DNA from: Cellulomonas shaoxiangyii
Lineage (GTDB): Bacteria > Actinomycetota > Actinomycetes > Actinomycetales > Cellulomonadaceae
NCBI RefSeq assembly: GCF_004798685.1
Contig: NZ_CP039291.1
Coordinates: forward strand, 1,550,001 to 1,614,000
Reading direction: 5' to 3'
Length of the DNA: 64,000 bases
In this document: one piece after another, positions 1-8,958 of the stretch
Position numbering within the stretch: position 1 is the first letter of the stretch
Layout: each line of letters begins with the position of its first letter
The notes under the pieces: model-generated
Database searches by the model: none
Told to the model about the DNA's origin: nothing
Seen by the model: the letters and a program-made list of their open reading frames with translations, nothing else
Program-made: the position numbers and the translations under genes

Positions 1-289
1 AGGGGTAGGCGCCGTGGGAGACGAGGAACTCGTGGCCGACCGCGTCGAGCTCGTCGGTCGTCACACCGGGCCGCACGTGCCGGCCGACCTCCTCCAGCGC
101 CTGCGCCGCGAGGCGGGCGGCGACGCGGATGCGCGCGACCGTGTCGGCGTCGAAGACGTCCGGTCCGCGCCACGGCGCGGGAGCGGGACGGTCGACGTAC
201 TCGGGGCGGGGGATGCGTGGGGGCACCGGACGGCGTGGGCTCACGCGTCCCGGGACGAGAGCGGTGCGCGACGCGTGGACCGGCGACAT
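1..289 (-). CDS. map: Type I methionine aminopeptidase, N-terminal part, cut by window edge
   Basis: Removes the initiator methionine from nascent proteins in the cytosol. Only the first 96 residues are present, and the metal-binding catalytic part lies beyond the left edge. A proline-rich N-terminal stretch containing RPVPPRIPRPEYVDRP is typical of actinobacterial MAPs. It is followed by the beginning of the fold (ARLAAQALEEVGRHVRPG, then TTDELDAVGHEF and SHGAYP). The start is the ATG at 289. It is divergent from the small gene at 363. Family assignment is firm although the active-site residues cannot be checked here. Confidence 0.9.
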   Translation of the reverse strand, partial: MSPVHASRTALVPGRVSPRRPVPPRIPRPEYVDRPAPAPWRGPDVFDADTVARIRVAARLAAQALEEVGRHVRPGVTTDELDAVGHEFLVSHGAYP

Positions 290-362
290 GCCTGGCAGTC
301 TACGGAAGGCACGGCCCGCCACCCGTCGAGCGGAGCCGGCGTCCCGGAGGGCGGAGGAGACC

Positions 363-533
363 GTGGCCGAGTACTGGTACAACACCCGCACCCGTCAGGT
401 GGAGGAGGGCAAGCGCAGTCAGTGGGCCGACCTGATGGGCCCGTACGCCACCCGCGAGGAGGCGGAGCACGCGCTCGACCGGGCGCGGCGGCGCACCGAG
501 GCGTGGGACGCCGAGGAGGCGGAGGACCGCTGA
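363..533 (+). CDS. Small SPOR-like hypothetical protein (56 aa)
   Basis: A 56-residue soluble, highly charged protein beginning MAEYWYNTRTRQVEEG. It contains the pattern GPYATREEAEHAL, which resembles the second half of a SPOR/sporulation-related repeat. The GTG start at 363 is preceded by a good ribosome binding site (GGAGGAGA around 352-360). Longer in-frame starts upstream would overlap the divergent map gene. Similar very small proteins sit beside map in related actinobacteria, as I recall. No catalytic residues are visible and the function is unknown. It is convergent with panB. Confidence 0.7.
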   Translation: MAEYWYNTRTRQVEEGKRSQWADLMGPYATREEAEHALDRARRRTEAWDAEEAEDR

Positions 534-582
534 CTCCGGTCCCGTGCCGCCAGGAGGTCGGGCACGACGAGCCGGCCGGGCG

Positions 583-1455
583 TCAGGCGTCGAAGGAGTG
601 TGCAGCCTCCGGGAAGGCACCGGAGCGCACCTCGTCCGCGTAGGCGCGCGCCGCCGCGGTGAGCGCCGCGCCGACCTCGCCGAAGCGCTTGGCGAACCGC
701 GGGGACCAGTCGCCCATCCCGGCCATGTCGACCCAGACCAGCACCTGCCCGTCGCACTCGGGGCCGGCGCCGATGCCGATCGTCGGCACGGGCACCACCT
801 CGGTGATCCGCGCGGCCACCTCGGCCGGCACCATCTCCAGCACGACGGCGACGGCGCCCGCGTCGACCACCGCGACGGCGTCGTCGCACAGCCGCTGGCC
901 CTGGTCGCCGCGGCCCTGCACGCGCGGTCCGCCGAGCAGGTTCTCCGACTGCGGCGTGTACCCGAGGTGCGCGACCACCGGGATGCCGGCGGCCGTGAGC
1001 GCGCGGATCTGCGCGAGCGAGCGCTGGCCGCCCTCGAGCTTGACCGCCGCCACGCCGGTCTCCTTCATCATCCGCACCGCGCTCGCGAGCGCCTGCTCGG
1101 GCCCCGCCTCGTACGAGCCGAACGGCAGGTCGGCGACGACGAACGCGCGCCGGACGGCGCCCGCCACGGCGCGCGCTGCGACGACGAGCTCGTCCAGCGT
1201 GACCGGCAGCGTCGTGGTGTGGCCGTGCATGGTGTTCCCGATCGAGTCGCCCACGAGCAGCATGTCGATGCCCGCGTCGTCGAAGAGCCGCGCCGTCACG
1301 GCGTCGTACGCCGTGAGCATCGTCAGCCGCTCGCCCCGCTGCTTGGCGGCCTGCAGGTGGTGCACGCGGATCCGCGCCGGACGTGCGGGCGACGTGCCGC
1401 TCGGGGCCGTCGGGGCGCCGGTCGTGCCGGCGGCGGGCGAGTCGCTCGTGGGCAT
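583..1455 (-). CDS. panB: 3-methyl-2-oxobutanoate hydroxymethyltransferase
   Basis: First committed enzyme of pantothenate and coenzyme A synthesis. It transfers a hydroxymethyl group from methylene-tetrahydrofolate to 2-oxoisovalerate. The 290-residue protein has an approximately 25-residue Ala/Pro-rich leader and then the PanB TIM barrel: LTAYDAVTARLFDDAGID, the LVGDSIGNTMHGH metal/substrate motif, the MVPAEVAARIT segment with the catalytic glutamate region, and PTIGIGAGPECDGQVLV. It stands alone and is divergent from glnA2, as in the mycobacterial order. The ATG at 1455 fits a leaderless start. Confidence 0.97.
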   Translation of the reverse strand: MPTSDSPAAGTTGAPTAPSGTSPARPARIRVHHLQAAKQRGERLTMLTAYDAVTARLFDDAGIDMLLVGDSIGNTMHGHTTTLPVTLDELVVAARAVAGAVRRAFVVADLPFGSYEAGPEQALASAVRMMKETGVAAVKLEGGQRSLAQIRALTAAGIPVVAHLGYTPQSENLLGGPRVQGRGDQGQRLCDDAVAVVDAGAVAVVLEMVPAEVAARITEVVPVPTIGIGAGPECDGQVLVWVDMAGMGDWSPRFAKRFGEVGAALTAAARAYADEVRSGAFPEAAHSFDA

Positions 1456-1461
1456 GTGCCG

Positions 1462-1467
1462 AGCCTA
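1462..1467 (-). promoter_or_regulatory. Predicted -10 of panB (leaderless)
   Basis: TAGGCT on the minus strand, six bases before the panB ATG, with no Shine-Dalgarno between. Confidence 0.6.
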
Positions 1468-1560
1468 GACCGGGCCGTTCGCGGCGCACCGCGGGCCTGT
1501 GCCCCGCCACACCCGCGACCTGCGCCCGCCGAGGCCCCGTCATCAGGCAGGATGTACGCC

Positions 1561-2898
1561 ATGGACAGGCAGCAGGAGTTCGTGCTCCGGACCGTCGAGG
1601 AGCGGGACATCCGCTTCATCCGTCTGTGGTTCACCGACGTGCTCGGGATCCTCAAGTCGGTGGCGGTCGCGCCCGCCGAGCTGGAGTCGGCGTTCGCCGA
1701 GGGCATCGGCTTCGACGGCAGCGCCATCGAGGGCCTCACGCGGGTGTTCGAGGCCGACATGATCGCGAAGCCGGACCCCTCGACGTTCCAGATCCTGCCG
1801 TGGCGCGGCGAGCGGCACGGCACGGCGCGCATGTTCTGCGACCTGCTGACGCCGGACGGCGAGCCGTCCCTCGCGGACTCGCGCAACGTGCTCAAGCGGG
1901 CGCTCAACCGCGCCAGCGAGCGCGGCTTCACCTTCTACACGCACCCCGAGGTCGAGTTCTACCTCTTCGACGCGCCCGCCGACCCGGCGCTGCCGCTCGT
2001 CCCCGTCGACCAGGGCGGCTACTTCGACCACGTGCCGCGCGGCACGGCGCACGACTTCCGGCGCGCCGCGATCACGATGCTCGAGTCGATGGGCATCTCG
2101 GTGGAGTTCTCCCACCACGAGGCCGGGCCCGGCCAGAACGAGATCGACCTGCGCTACGCCGACGCGCTCACGACGGCCGACAACATCATGACGTTCCGCA
2201 CCGTGGTCAAGGAGGTCGCGCTCGAGCAGGGCGTGTTCGCGTCCTTCATGCCGAAGCCGCTGGCCGACCAGCCGGGTTCCGGCATGCACACGCACGTGTC
2301 GCTGTTCGAGGACGACCGCAACGCGTTCCACGAGGCCGGTGCGGACTACGAGCTGTCCAAGGTCGCGCGCCAGTTCATCGCGGGCCTGCTGCGGCACGCC
2401 GCGGAGATCACCGCCGTGACCAACCAGTTCGTGAACTCCTACAAGCGCCTGTGGGGCGGCGCCGAGGCGCCGAGCTTCGTCTGCTGGGGCCACAACAACC
2501 GGTCCGCGCTCGTGCGCGTGCCCATGTACAAGCCCGGCAAGGGCAACTCGAGCCGCGTCGAGTACCGCGCGATCGACTCCGCCGTGAACCCCTACCTCGC
2601 GTTCGCGGTCATGCTCGCGGCCGGCCTCAAGGGCATCGAGGAGGGCTACGAGATGCCGGAGGGCGCCGACGACGACGTGTGGGAGCTCACCGACGCCGAG
2701 CGCCGCGCGCTCGGGATCGAGCCGCTGCCGACGTCGCTCGAGGCCGCCATCCAGGTGATGGAGCGCTCGGAGCTGGTCGCCGAGACGCTCGGGGAGCACG
2801 TGTTCGACTACTTCCTGCGCAACAAGCGCCAGGAGTGGGCCGAGTACCGGGCGCAGGTCACCCCGTACGAGCTGCAGCGGTTCCTCCCGCTGATCTGA
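1561..2898 (+). CDS. glnA2: Type I glutamine synthetase paralogue GlnA2
   Basis: Glutamine synthetase fold enzyme of 445 residues, encoded next to glnE. It has the N-terminal beta-grasp (VLRTVEERDIRFIRLWFTD) and the catalytic barrel with FTFYTHPEVEFYLF, SHHEAGPGQNEIDLRY, MPKPLADQPGSGMHTH and RVEYRAIDSAVNPYLA. The tyrosine adenylylated in GlnA is replaced by tryptophan (DDVWELT), so it should not be controlled by GlnE in the usual way. In Streptomyces the GlnA2 group has been reported to act on polyamines, so the true substrate is open. The ATG at 1561 is chosen because AGGCAGG lies nine bases upstream; an in-frame ATG at 1552 is the alternative. Confidence 0.93.
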   Translation: MDRQQEFVLRTVEERDIRFIRLWFTDVLGILKSVAVAPAELESAFAEGIGFDGSAIEGLTRVFEADMIAKPDPSTFQILPWRGERHGTARMFCDLLTPDGEPSLADSRNVLKRALNRASERGFTFYTHPEVEFYLFDAPADPALPLVPVDQGGYFDHVPRGTAHDFRRAAITMLESMGISVEFSHHEAGPGQNEIDLRYADALTTADNIMTFRTVVKEVALEQGVFASFMPKPLADQPGSGMHTHVSLFEDDRNAFHEAGADYELSKVARQFIAGLLRHAAEITAVTNQFVNSYKRLWGGAEAPSFVCWGHNNRSALVRVPMYKPGKGNSSRVEYRAIDSAVNPYLAFAVMLAAGLKGIEEGYEMPEGADDDVWELTDAERRALGIEPLPTSLEAAIQVMERSELVAETLGEHVFDYFLRNKRQEWAEYRAQVTPYELQRFLPLI

Positions 2899-2903
2899 CG
2901 CCG

Positions 2904-5900
2904 GTGAGCAGCGCGTCCACCGGCCGGGGCGCCTCGCTGGCCGGACGGCTGACCCGCGTGGGCGTCGCGGACGCGCCGCGGGCCGAGCGCCTGCTCGCGG
3001 ACGCGGCGCTCCTCGAGGTCGCGCCCGACGCGGCCGAGACGCTGGTGCCCGCGCTGCGGGAGGTGGGCGACCCCGACGAGGCGCTGCTCGCGCTCGCGAA
3101 GATCGCCGGGGCCGTGCGGCGCGACGCCGCGCTGCGGGACCTCCTGCGGGACGTGCTCGCGGCGGACGGGCCGGGCCGCGCCCGCCTGCTCGCGGTGACG
3201 GGCGCGTCCTCGGCGCTCGGGAACACGCTGGCGGCGCACCCGGAGAACCTCCGCGTCGTGGCCGACCCGACGGCGGGCACCGCCGTCCCGGCGCCGGACG
3301 TGCGGGCCGAGCTGCTGACCGCCGTGGGGGCCGACCCGGACGCGCACGTCCCGGTCGCCGGCCTCACCGGGGGCGCAGGGACGGACGCGCTGCGCCGCGC
3401 GTACCGCACGCGCCTCCTGCGGATCGCGGCCACCGACCTCACGGTCGAGGACCCGCTGAGCCGGCTGCCCGGCGTGGCGGCGGCGCTCGCCGACCTCGCC
3501 GGCGCGGCGCTCGAGGGCGCGCTCGCGGTGGCCCGGGCCGATCTCGACGACCACGGCCGCGACGTGCGGCTCGCGGTCATCGGCATGGGCAAGGCCGGCG
3601 GCCGCGAGCTCAACTATGTCTCCGACGTCGACGTGGTGTACGTCGCGGAGCCGGTCGACGGCGCCGACGAGGACGCCGCGCTGGTCGCGGGCGCGCGCCT
3701 GGCCGCGGGGCTCGCCCGGGCGTGCGCGAGCCCGAGCGGCACGGAGCCGGCCCTGTGGCCGGTCGACGCCGCGCTGCGACCCGAGGGCAAGGACGGCCCG
3801 CTGGTCCGCACGCTCGCCAGCCACCGCGCCTACTACGACCGCTGGGCGAAGACCTGGGAGTTCCAGGCGCTGCTCAAGGCGCGCCCGCTCGCGGGGGATC
3901 CCGCGCTCGGGCAGGCGTACGTCGAGGCGACGAACCCGCTCGTGTGGCGGGCCGTCACGCGGGAGAACTTCGTCGAGGACTCCCAGGCGATGCGCCGGCG
4001 CGTCGAGCAGCACGTGCCGCGGGCCGAGGCGGACCGGCAGCTGAAGCTCGGCGTCGGCGGCCTGCGGGACGTGGAGTTCACGGTCCAGCTGCTGCAGCTG
4101 GTGCACGGCCGGGCGGACGAGACGATCCGCAGCGGCAACACGCTCACGGCCCTCGCCGCGCTCGCGGCCGGCGGGTACGTCGGCCGGGACCACGCCGCAC
4201 AGCTCGCGGTCTGCTACCGCTGGATGCGGATGATGGAGCACCGCATCCAGCTGCACCGCCTGCAGCGCACGCACCTGGTGCCGACCGCGGACGCCGACCT
4301 GCGGCGCCTGTCGCGGACGATGGGCCTGCGCGTCGAGGGCCCGGAGGGCCTGCTCGATCGCTGGCGGCAGACCCGCCGGGACGTGCGCCGCCTGCACGAG
4401 GAGCTGTTCTACCGCCCGCTGCTGCCGGCGACGGCGCGTCTGTCCGCCGAGGAGGCGACGCTCGCGCCCGAGGCCGCGCGCGCCCGGCTCGCGGCGATCG
4501 GCTACCGCGACCCGGCGGGCGCGGTGCGGCACATCGCGGCGCTGTCGGACGGCGTCTCGCGCCGCGCGTCGATCCAGCGCCAGCTGCTGCCCGTGATGCT
4601 CGGCTGGTTCGCCGAGGGTGCCGACCCGGACGGCGGTCTGCTGGCGTTCCGGCGCCTGTCCGACCAGCTCGGCACGACGCACTGGTACCTCAAGCTCCTG
4701 CGGGACTCCGGCACGGCGGCGCAGCGCCTCGCGCGCGTGCTGTCCACCTCGCGCTACGTCGCCGACGCGCTCAGCCGATCGCCCGGGTCGGTGACGTGGC
4801 TGGCGGACGACGCGGAGCTCGAGCCGCGCACGGCCGACCGGCTGGCCGCCGAGGCGGACGCGGTGCTGCGCCGCGCCGACGAGCCCGTGCCGGCCGTGAC
4901 GGCCCTGCGCGCGCTGCGGCGGCGTGAGCTGGCCCGGACCGCCGCGGCCGACGTGCTCGGCGTCGTGACCAGCACCCGGGCGTCGCAGAGCCTGACGACG
5001 GCCGCGGACACCGTGCTCGCGGGGACGCTGCGCGTCGCGGAGGCGGAGGCGCGGGCCGAGCGCGGCCTCGACACGTCCCCGACGCGGCTGCTCGTGGTCG
5101 CGATGGGCCGCCTCGGCGGACGCGAGATGGGGTACTCGTCGGACGCCGACGTGCTGTTCGTGCACGACCCGGTGCCCGGTGTCGAGCCTCGCCTCGCGCA
5201 GGAGTTCGCCGTGTCCGCCGCCACCCGCGTCCGCCAGCTGCTCGGCTCGGTCGGCCCGGAACCGACGCTCGAGGTCGACGCAGACCTGCGCCCCGAGGGC
5301 CGCAACGGGCCGCTCACCCGCTCGTTCGACGCGCACGTCGAGTACTACGGACGCTGGTCGTCGCCCTGGGAGAGCCAGGCGCTGCTGCGCGCGCGGCCCG
5401 TCGCGGGCGACACCGAGCTGGGGGAGCGGTTCGTCGCGCTGATCGACCCGCTGCGCTACCCCGAGGGTGGGGCGGACCCGTCCGTGGTGCGGGAGGTGCG
5501 GCGCATCAAGGCGCGCGTCGAGGCCGAGCGGCTGCCGCGCGGCGTCGACCCGACGCGGCACCTCAAGCTCGGCCGCGGCGGCATCGCCGACGTCGAGTGG
5601 ACCGCGCAGCTCCTCCAGCTGCAGCACGCGCACGCCGTGCCGGCGCTGCGGACCACGTCCACCCTCGACGCGCTCGCGGCCGCGTCGGCGGCAGGGCTGC
5701 TCGACGAGCAGGACGCCCGGGAGCTGCGCGAGGCGTGGGAGCTGGCCTCGCGCCTGCGGGACGCGAACGTGCTCTGGACCGGGCGTGCCGCGGGCGCGCA
5801 CGCCGACGTGCTGCCGCACGACCGGCAGGCGCTCGCGGGCGTCGCACGCGTGGTCGGGTACCCCGCGGGGTCGGGCAGCCTGCTCGAGGAGGACTACCTG

Positions 5901-5951
5901 CGCACGGCGCGGCGCGCCCGTGCCGTGGTGGAGCGCGTCTTCTACGGCTGA
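2904..5951 (+). CDS. glnE: Bifunctional glutamine synthetase adenylyltransferase / adenylyl-removing enzyme
   Basis: Controls glutamine synthetase by attaching or removing AMP on its regulatory tyrosine. The 1015-residue protein shows the two tandem nucleotidyltransferase domains: GMGKAGGRELNYVSDVDVVY near residue 227 (deadenylylase half) and AMGRLGGREMGYSSDADVLF near residue 733 (adenylylase half). Each has its Asp-x-Asp pair and a following LRPEGK/RNGPL segment. The GTG start lies five bases after the glnA2 stop, so the two genes form an operon. Its probable substrate GlnA is encoded 3 kb further on the opposite strand and carries the target tyrosine. Confidence 0.97.
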   Translation: MSSASTGRGASLAGRLTRVGVADAPRAERLLADAALLEVAPDAAETLVPALREVGDPDEALLALAKIAGAVRRDAALRDLLRDVLAADGPGRARLLAVTGASSALGNTLAAHPENLRVVADPTAGTAVPAPDVRAELLTAVGADPDAHVPVAGLTGGAGTDALRRAYRTRLLRIAATDLTVEDPLSRLPGVAAALADLAGAALEGALAVARADLDDHGRDVRLAVIGMGKAGGRELNYVSDVDVVYVAEPVDGADEDAALVAGARLAAGLARACASPSGTEPALWPVDAALRPEGKDGPLVRTLASHRAYYDRWAKTWEFQALLKARPLAGDPALGQAYVEATNPLVWRAVTRENFVEDSQAMRRRVEQHVPRAEADRQLKLGVGGLRDVEFTVQLLQLVHGRADETIRSGNTLTALAALAAGGYVGRDHAAQLAVCYRWMRMMEHRIQLHRLQRTHLVPTADADLRRLSRTMGLRVEGPEGLLDRWRQTRRDVRRLHEELFYRPLLPATARLSAEEATLAPEAARARLAAIGYRDPAGAVRHIAALSDGVSRRASIQRQLLPVMLGWFAEGADPDGGLLAFRRLSDQLGTTHWYLKLLRDSGTAAQRLARVLSTSRYVADALSRSPGSVTWLADDAELEPRTADRLAAEADAVLRRADEPVPAVTALRALRRRELARTAAADVLGVVTSTRASQSLTTAADTVLAGTLRVAEAEARAERGLDTSPTRLLVVAMGRLGGREMGYSSDADVLFVHDPVPGVEPRLAQEFAVSAATRVRQLLGSVGPEPTLEVDADLRPEGRNGPLTRSFDAHVEYYGRWSSPWESQALLRARPVAGDTELGERFVALIDPLRYPEGGADPSVVREVRRIKARVEAERLPRGVDPTRHLKLGRGGIADVEWTAQLLQLQHAHAVPALRTTSTLDALAAASAAGLLDEQDARELREAWELASRLRDANVLWTGRAAGAHADVLPHDRQALAGVARVVGYPAGSGSLLEEDYLRTARRARAVVERVFYG

Positions 5952-6001
5952 CCGGGGCGCCGCCCGAACCCGGGGGGATGGTCGCCAGGGGGCGCGAGCC
6001 C

Positions 6002-6007
6002 TACGCT
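6002..6007 (+). promoter_or_regulatory. Predicted -10 of the P450 gene (leaderless)
   Basis: TACGCT seven bases before the GTG at 6015. The intervening bases contain no ribosome binding site. Confidence 0.5.
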
Positions 6008-6014
6008 CGATCGG

Positions 6015-7265
6015 GTGACGGCCACGGCGGACGGGCAGACGCACGGCACGGTCGCCGGGCGGTGCCCGGTGCGCAAGCTCGCGCAGCCGGACGACGCCCT
6101 CGCGCCGCCGCTCGAGCGGGTCGACGGGCCCGAGCCCGCCTGGCGCATCCGCTCGTTCGAGCTGGCGCGGACCGTGCTGCGGCACGCCGACGCGACCCGG
6201 CAGGCGGGCTTCAACGCGGAGGGCTTCGACCGGGACGGCGGGTCGTCGATCCGGCCGCCGATCCTCTACCTCGAGGGCGACGCGCACCACGCGCAGCGCC
6301 GGGCGGCGGCACGCTTCTTCGCGCCGCGCACCGTCGAGGGCTACCGCCCGTGGATGCAGGAGACGGCCGACGGCCTGGTCGCGACCGTCCGCGCCGACAC
6401 CTGGACGGACGTCGCCCCGCTCGGCATGCGGATGGCCGTGCAGGTCGCGGCGCGGGTGATAGGGCTCGACCGGTCCTCCTCGCGCGGCATGCACCGGCGG
6501 CTCGACACGTTCTTCGAGCCCGACACGTCGGTCGCGCGCACGCCGCTGGCGCGGTGGCGTGCGCTGCGCCGCAGCACCGCGATGCTGCGCTTCTTCCTGC
6601 TCGACGTGCAGCCGGCCATCCGGTCCCGCAGGCGCCGCCGCCGCGACGACCTCATCAGCCGGCTGCTCGACGACGGCTTCAGCGACCTCGACATCCTCAC
6701 CGAGTGCGTCACCTACGCCGCCGCGGGCATGGTGACGACCCGCGAGCTCATGACCGTCGCGGTCTGGCACCTGCTGGACGACGACGCGCTGCTCGCGCGG
6801 TACCGCGCGGCGGACCGCGAGGGGCGGGTCGCGGTGCTCGACGAGGTGCTGCGGCTCGAGCCGGTCATCGGGCACCTGCTGCGCCGGACCACGGCCCCGC
6901 TGCGCCTCGAGGGGCCGGGCGGTCCTGTCGAGCTGCCGGCGGGCGCGCTCGTGGACATCGACGTCCGCGCGGTCAACGCGGACGCGGGGACGGTCGGCGA
7001 CGACCCCCTCGCGCTGCGCCCCGCGCGGCCGCTGCCCCGCACGGTCCCGCCCGCGCTGCTGAGCTTCGGCGACGGTCACCACAAGTGCCCGGGGGCGCCG
7101 CTCGCGCTCGTCGAGTCCGAGATCTTCGTCTCCGCGCTGGTCCGGCACGACCTCGCCGCGTCGGGGCCCCCGCGCGTCCGCTGGAACGACGTGAGCCAGG
7201 GCTACGACCTCGCGGCGCTGCGCGTGCGGCGGGTGTCCGGGCCCGTGGCCCCGTCCGGTCGCTGA
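6015..7265 (+). CDS. Cytochrome P450
   Basis: Haem-thiolate monooxygenase of 416 residues, cytosolic, with no signal peptide. The haem-binding loop FGDGHHKCPGAPLALVE gives the axial cysteine as residue 358. The I-helix oxygen-activation motif reads AAAGMVTTRE and the K-helix ExxR motif is EVLR. The N-terminal part has the usual substrate-recognition helices but gives no substrate clue. No ferredoxin or ferredoxin reductase is encoded in the window, so electrons must come from elsewhere. It runs into the convergent nucleotidyltransferase/methyltransferase gene with six bases between the stops. The gene is absent from the conserved glnE-glnA interval known from mycobacteria, so it is probably an accessory insertion. 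Confidence 0.93.
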   Translation: MTATADGQTHGTVAGRCPVRKLAQPDDALAPPLERVDGPEPAWRIRSFELARTVLRHADATRQAGFNAEGFDRDGGSSIRPPILYLEGDAHHAQRRAAARFFAPRTVEGYRPWMQETADGLVATVRADTWTDVAPLGMRMAVQVAARVIGLDRSSSRGMHRRLDTFFEPDTSVARTPLARWRALRRSTAMLRFFLLDVQPAIRSRRRRRRDDLISRLLDDGFSDLDILTECVTYAAAGMVTTRELMTVAVWHLLDDDALLARYRAADREGRVAVLDEVLRLEPVIGHLLRRTTAPLRLEGPGGPVELPAGALVDIDVRAVNADAGTVGDDPLALRPARPLPRTVPPALLSFGDGHHKCPGAPLALVESEIFVSALVRHDLAASGPPRVRWNDVSQGYDLAALRVRRVSGPVAPSGR

Positions 7266-7271
7266 GGTCCG

Positions 7272-8828
7272 CTAGAGCGGCCGGCGGGCCACGAACGTCA
7301 CGTGCGTCTCCGGCCACGGCACCGGGGCGCCGGTCGCGGCGTCGCGCAGCGCGGCCCCGACCGAGAGCCGGTTCTCGACGAGCCACTCGTTGCGCCACGC
7401 CCCGCTGCCGGGCTCGACGGCGAAACCGACGCCCTCGAGCAGCGCGACCCAGTCGGGCCACGTCATGTCGCAGAACCGCTCGTGGCACTCGGACAGCCAG
7501 CTGTCGACGTAGTCGCGCGTGTAGAGGAACTCCATCGCGGCGCGCAGCGTGAGCTCCGCGACGCCGTCCGCGACCCAGCGCACGTCGCACTCGCCGCCCG
7601 ACAGCGCCGGGAAGTCCTGCGCGAGCTGCACCAGCCGCTCGGCCGGCGACAGCGCGGCCACGTGCCGGGCGACGGCCTCCGTCGTCCACCCGTCCAGGTC
7701 CACCGGCGCGACCCCGGCGCCGGTGCCGTCCAGCACGAGGTGCACGAGCCGGTCCCCGTCGGCCGGTCCGAGCACGTCCGAGCAGACCCACACGCCGCCG
7801 GGCGCGGTGTGCTCGTAGATCCGCTTCGCGAGGAGCTCGAGGTCGCTGCGGCCCTCGCCGTAGCTCGCGATCTCGTGGGTGAGGGCGACGGTCAGCGTCG
7901 TGCTGACCGAGGCGACGGGGAAGACGGCGGAACGGAGCAGGTTCCGCTGGGCGAAGAAGACGTTGGGGTTCGCGAACACGCCCTGCGCGCGGCGGTGCTC
8001 CGCCTCGGCGACGAGGTGGCGCGAGACGTCGACCCCGTAGAGGTCGGACTCGGCGAGCCGCGGGTCGCGTGCCGCGCGCTCGAGGAGCCCACCGGCCGCG
8101 CAGCCGAGGTCCACGACGCGCCCGGGCTCGACGAACCGGGCGACCTGGTCCCACTTGCGGTCCGACGCGTCGTCGAAGGCCGCGGTGTAGCTGCGGTAGT
8201 CGCGCGTCGTGGTGAGGTCGCCCTCCGTCGAGACCGTCGGGTCGGCGTGGATCAGCGCGATCTGCGCGTCGAGCCGGTAGCGGTCGTAGAACCGCACGAC
8301 CTCGGGGTGCGCGAGGTCGCGCCAGCGCTCGTCGCCGGCGGCCAGCAGCTCGAGCACGTCCCACGGGCGCGCCGGCGCGTCCTCGCACGCGTCCTCGACC
8401 GGGACGACGCGGAACCCCAGCTCGGCGTACATCGCAGCCACCTCGGGGGTCGAGCACGCGACGACCGTGTCGAGCGGGGTCGCGGTCACGCCCGTCGACA
8501 GCTCGACGCTCGCGAGGACGGTGCGCGCGAAGCGCGGGCTCGGCGGGACGTCCGCCACGGGGGCCACGAGCGAGGGCAGCCCCTCGACGGCCGCGACCCG
8601 CTCGATCATGGCCTCGCGCCGGTGCGCGGGAACAGGGTTGCGTCGCGTACCGCTGTGGGTGGCCGAGGTGACGGCCCAGACGACGTCGGCGTCGGCGGCG
8701 CACTCGACCGGGCGGCCGGAGGAGTCCGCGAGGTCGCCGGCGAGCAGGGAGTGCAGGTAGGCCGTCTGGAAGCGCGTCACGAGGTGGTGCCGACCGGGGA
8801 GCAGGACGTGGCGGACGCGTGCGGACAT
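7272..8828 (-). CDS. Fusion of NMN-adenylyltransferase-like domain and SAM-dependent methyltransferase
   Basis: A 518-residue soluble protein with two recognisable parts. The N-terminal 100 or so residues resemble NadM/NMNAT-type nucleotidyltransferases: LLPGRHHLVTRFQTAYLHSL at the position of the GRFQPxHxGH motif, and ATHSGTRRNPVPAHRREAMI at the position of the SAQxSHTxxNPFTxxER motif. The two catalytic histidines are not at the expected places. After a linker, residues from about 235 form a class I methyltransferase (GRVVDLGCAAGGLLERAA is motif I, followed by DLYGVDVS). The C-terminus ends THVTFVARRPL, typical of such folds. The ATG at 8828 has a CATCCT hexamer seven bases upstream. Function is unknown. 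A small-molecule or nucleotide methyltransferase role is only a guess. Confidence 0.7.
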   Translation of the reverse strand: MSARVRHVLLPGRHHLVTRFQTAYLHSLLAGDLADSSGRPVECAADADVVWAVTSATHSGTRRNPVPAHRREAMIERVAAVEGLPSLVAPVADVPPSPRFARTVLASVELSTGVTATPLDTVVACSTPEVAAMYAELGFRVVPVEDACEDAPARPWDVLELLAAGDERWRDLAHPEVVRFYDRYRLDAQIALIHADPTVSTEGDLTTTRDYRSYTAAFDDASDRKWDQVARFVEPGRVVDLGCAAGGLLERAARDPRLAESDLYGVDVSRHLVAEAEHRRAQGVFANPNVFFAQRNLLRSAVFPVASVSTTLTVALTHEIASYGEGRSDLELLAKRIYEHTAPGGVWVCSDVLGPADGDRLVHLVLDGTGAGVAPVDLDGWTTEAVARHVAALSPAERLVQLAQDFPALSGGECDVRWVADGVAELTLRAAMEFLYTRDYVDSWLSECHERFCDMTWPDWVALLEGVGFAVEPGSGAWRNEWLVENRLSVGAALRDAATGAPVPWPETHVTFVARRPL

Positions 8829-8912
8829 GGCGAGCAGGATGCCAGCCCCCGCGCCGGACCCGGGGATCGGCGCACCGGCGGCGACGCGGGACGCGGCGGT
8901 GCCGGACGCGAC

Positions 8913-8948
8913 GGCACCCCCGCCGCCTCGCGAGGCGACGGGGGTGCC
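8913..8948. repeat. 36-bp near-perfect loopless palindrome
   Basis: Two 18-base arms meeting at 8930/8931, complementary except for one G-T type mismatch. It lies between glnA and the next minus-strand gene and just downstream of the glnA terminator hairpin. It may be a second terminator or a structural element. Confidence 0.6.
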
Positions 8949-8958
8949 GGTACCGCGG

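Noticed and set aside
2808..7148. 1446-codon open frame on the minus strand opposite glnE
   Set aside because: Shadow of glnE and P450 in a very GC-rich sequence; its translation is Arg/Pro/Gln-rich low complexity with no domain, while glnE has clear motifs.
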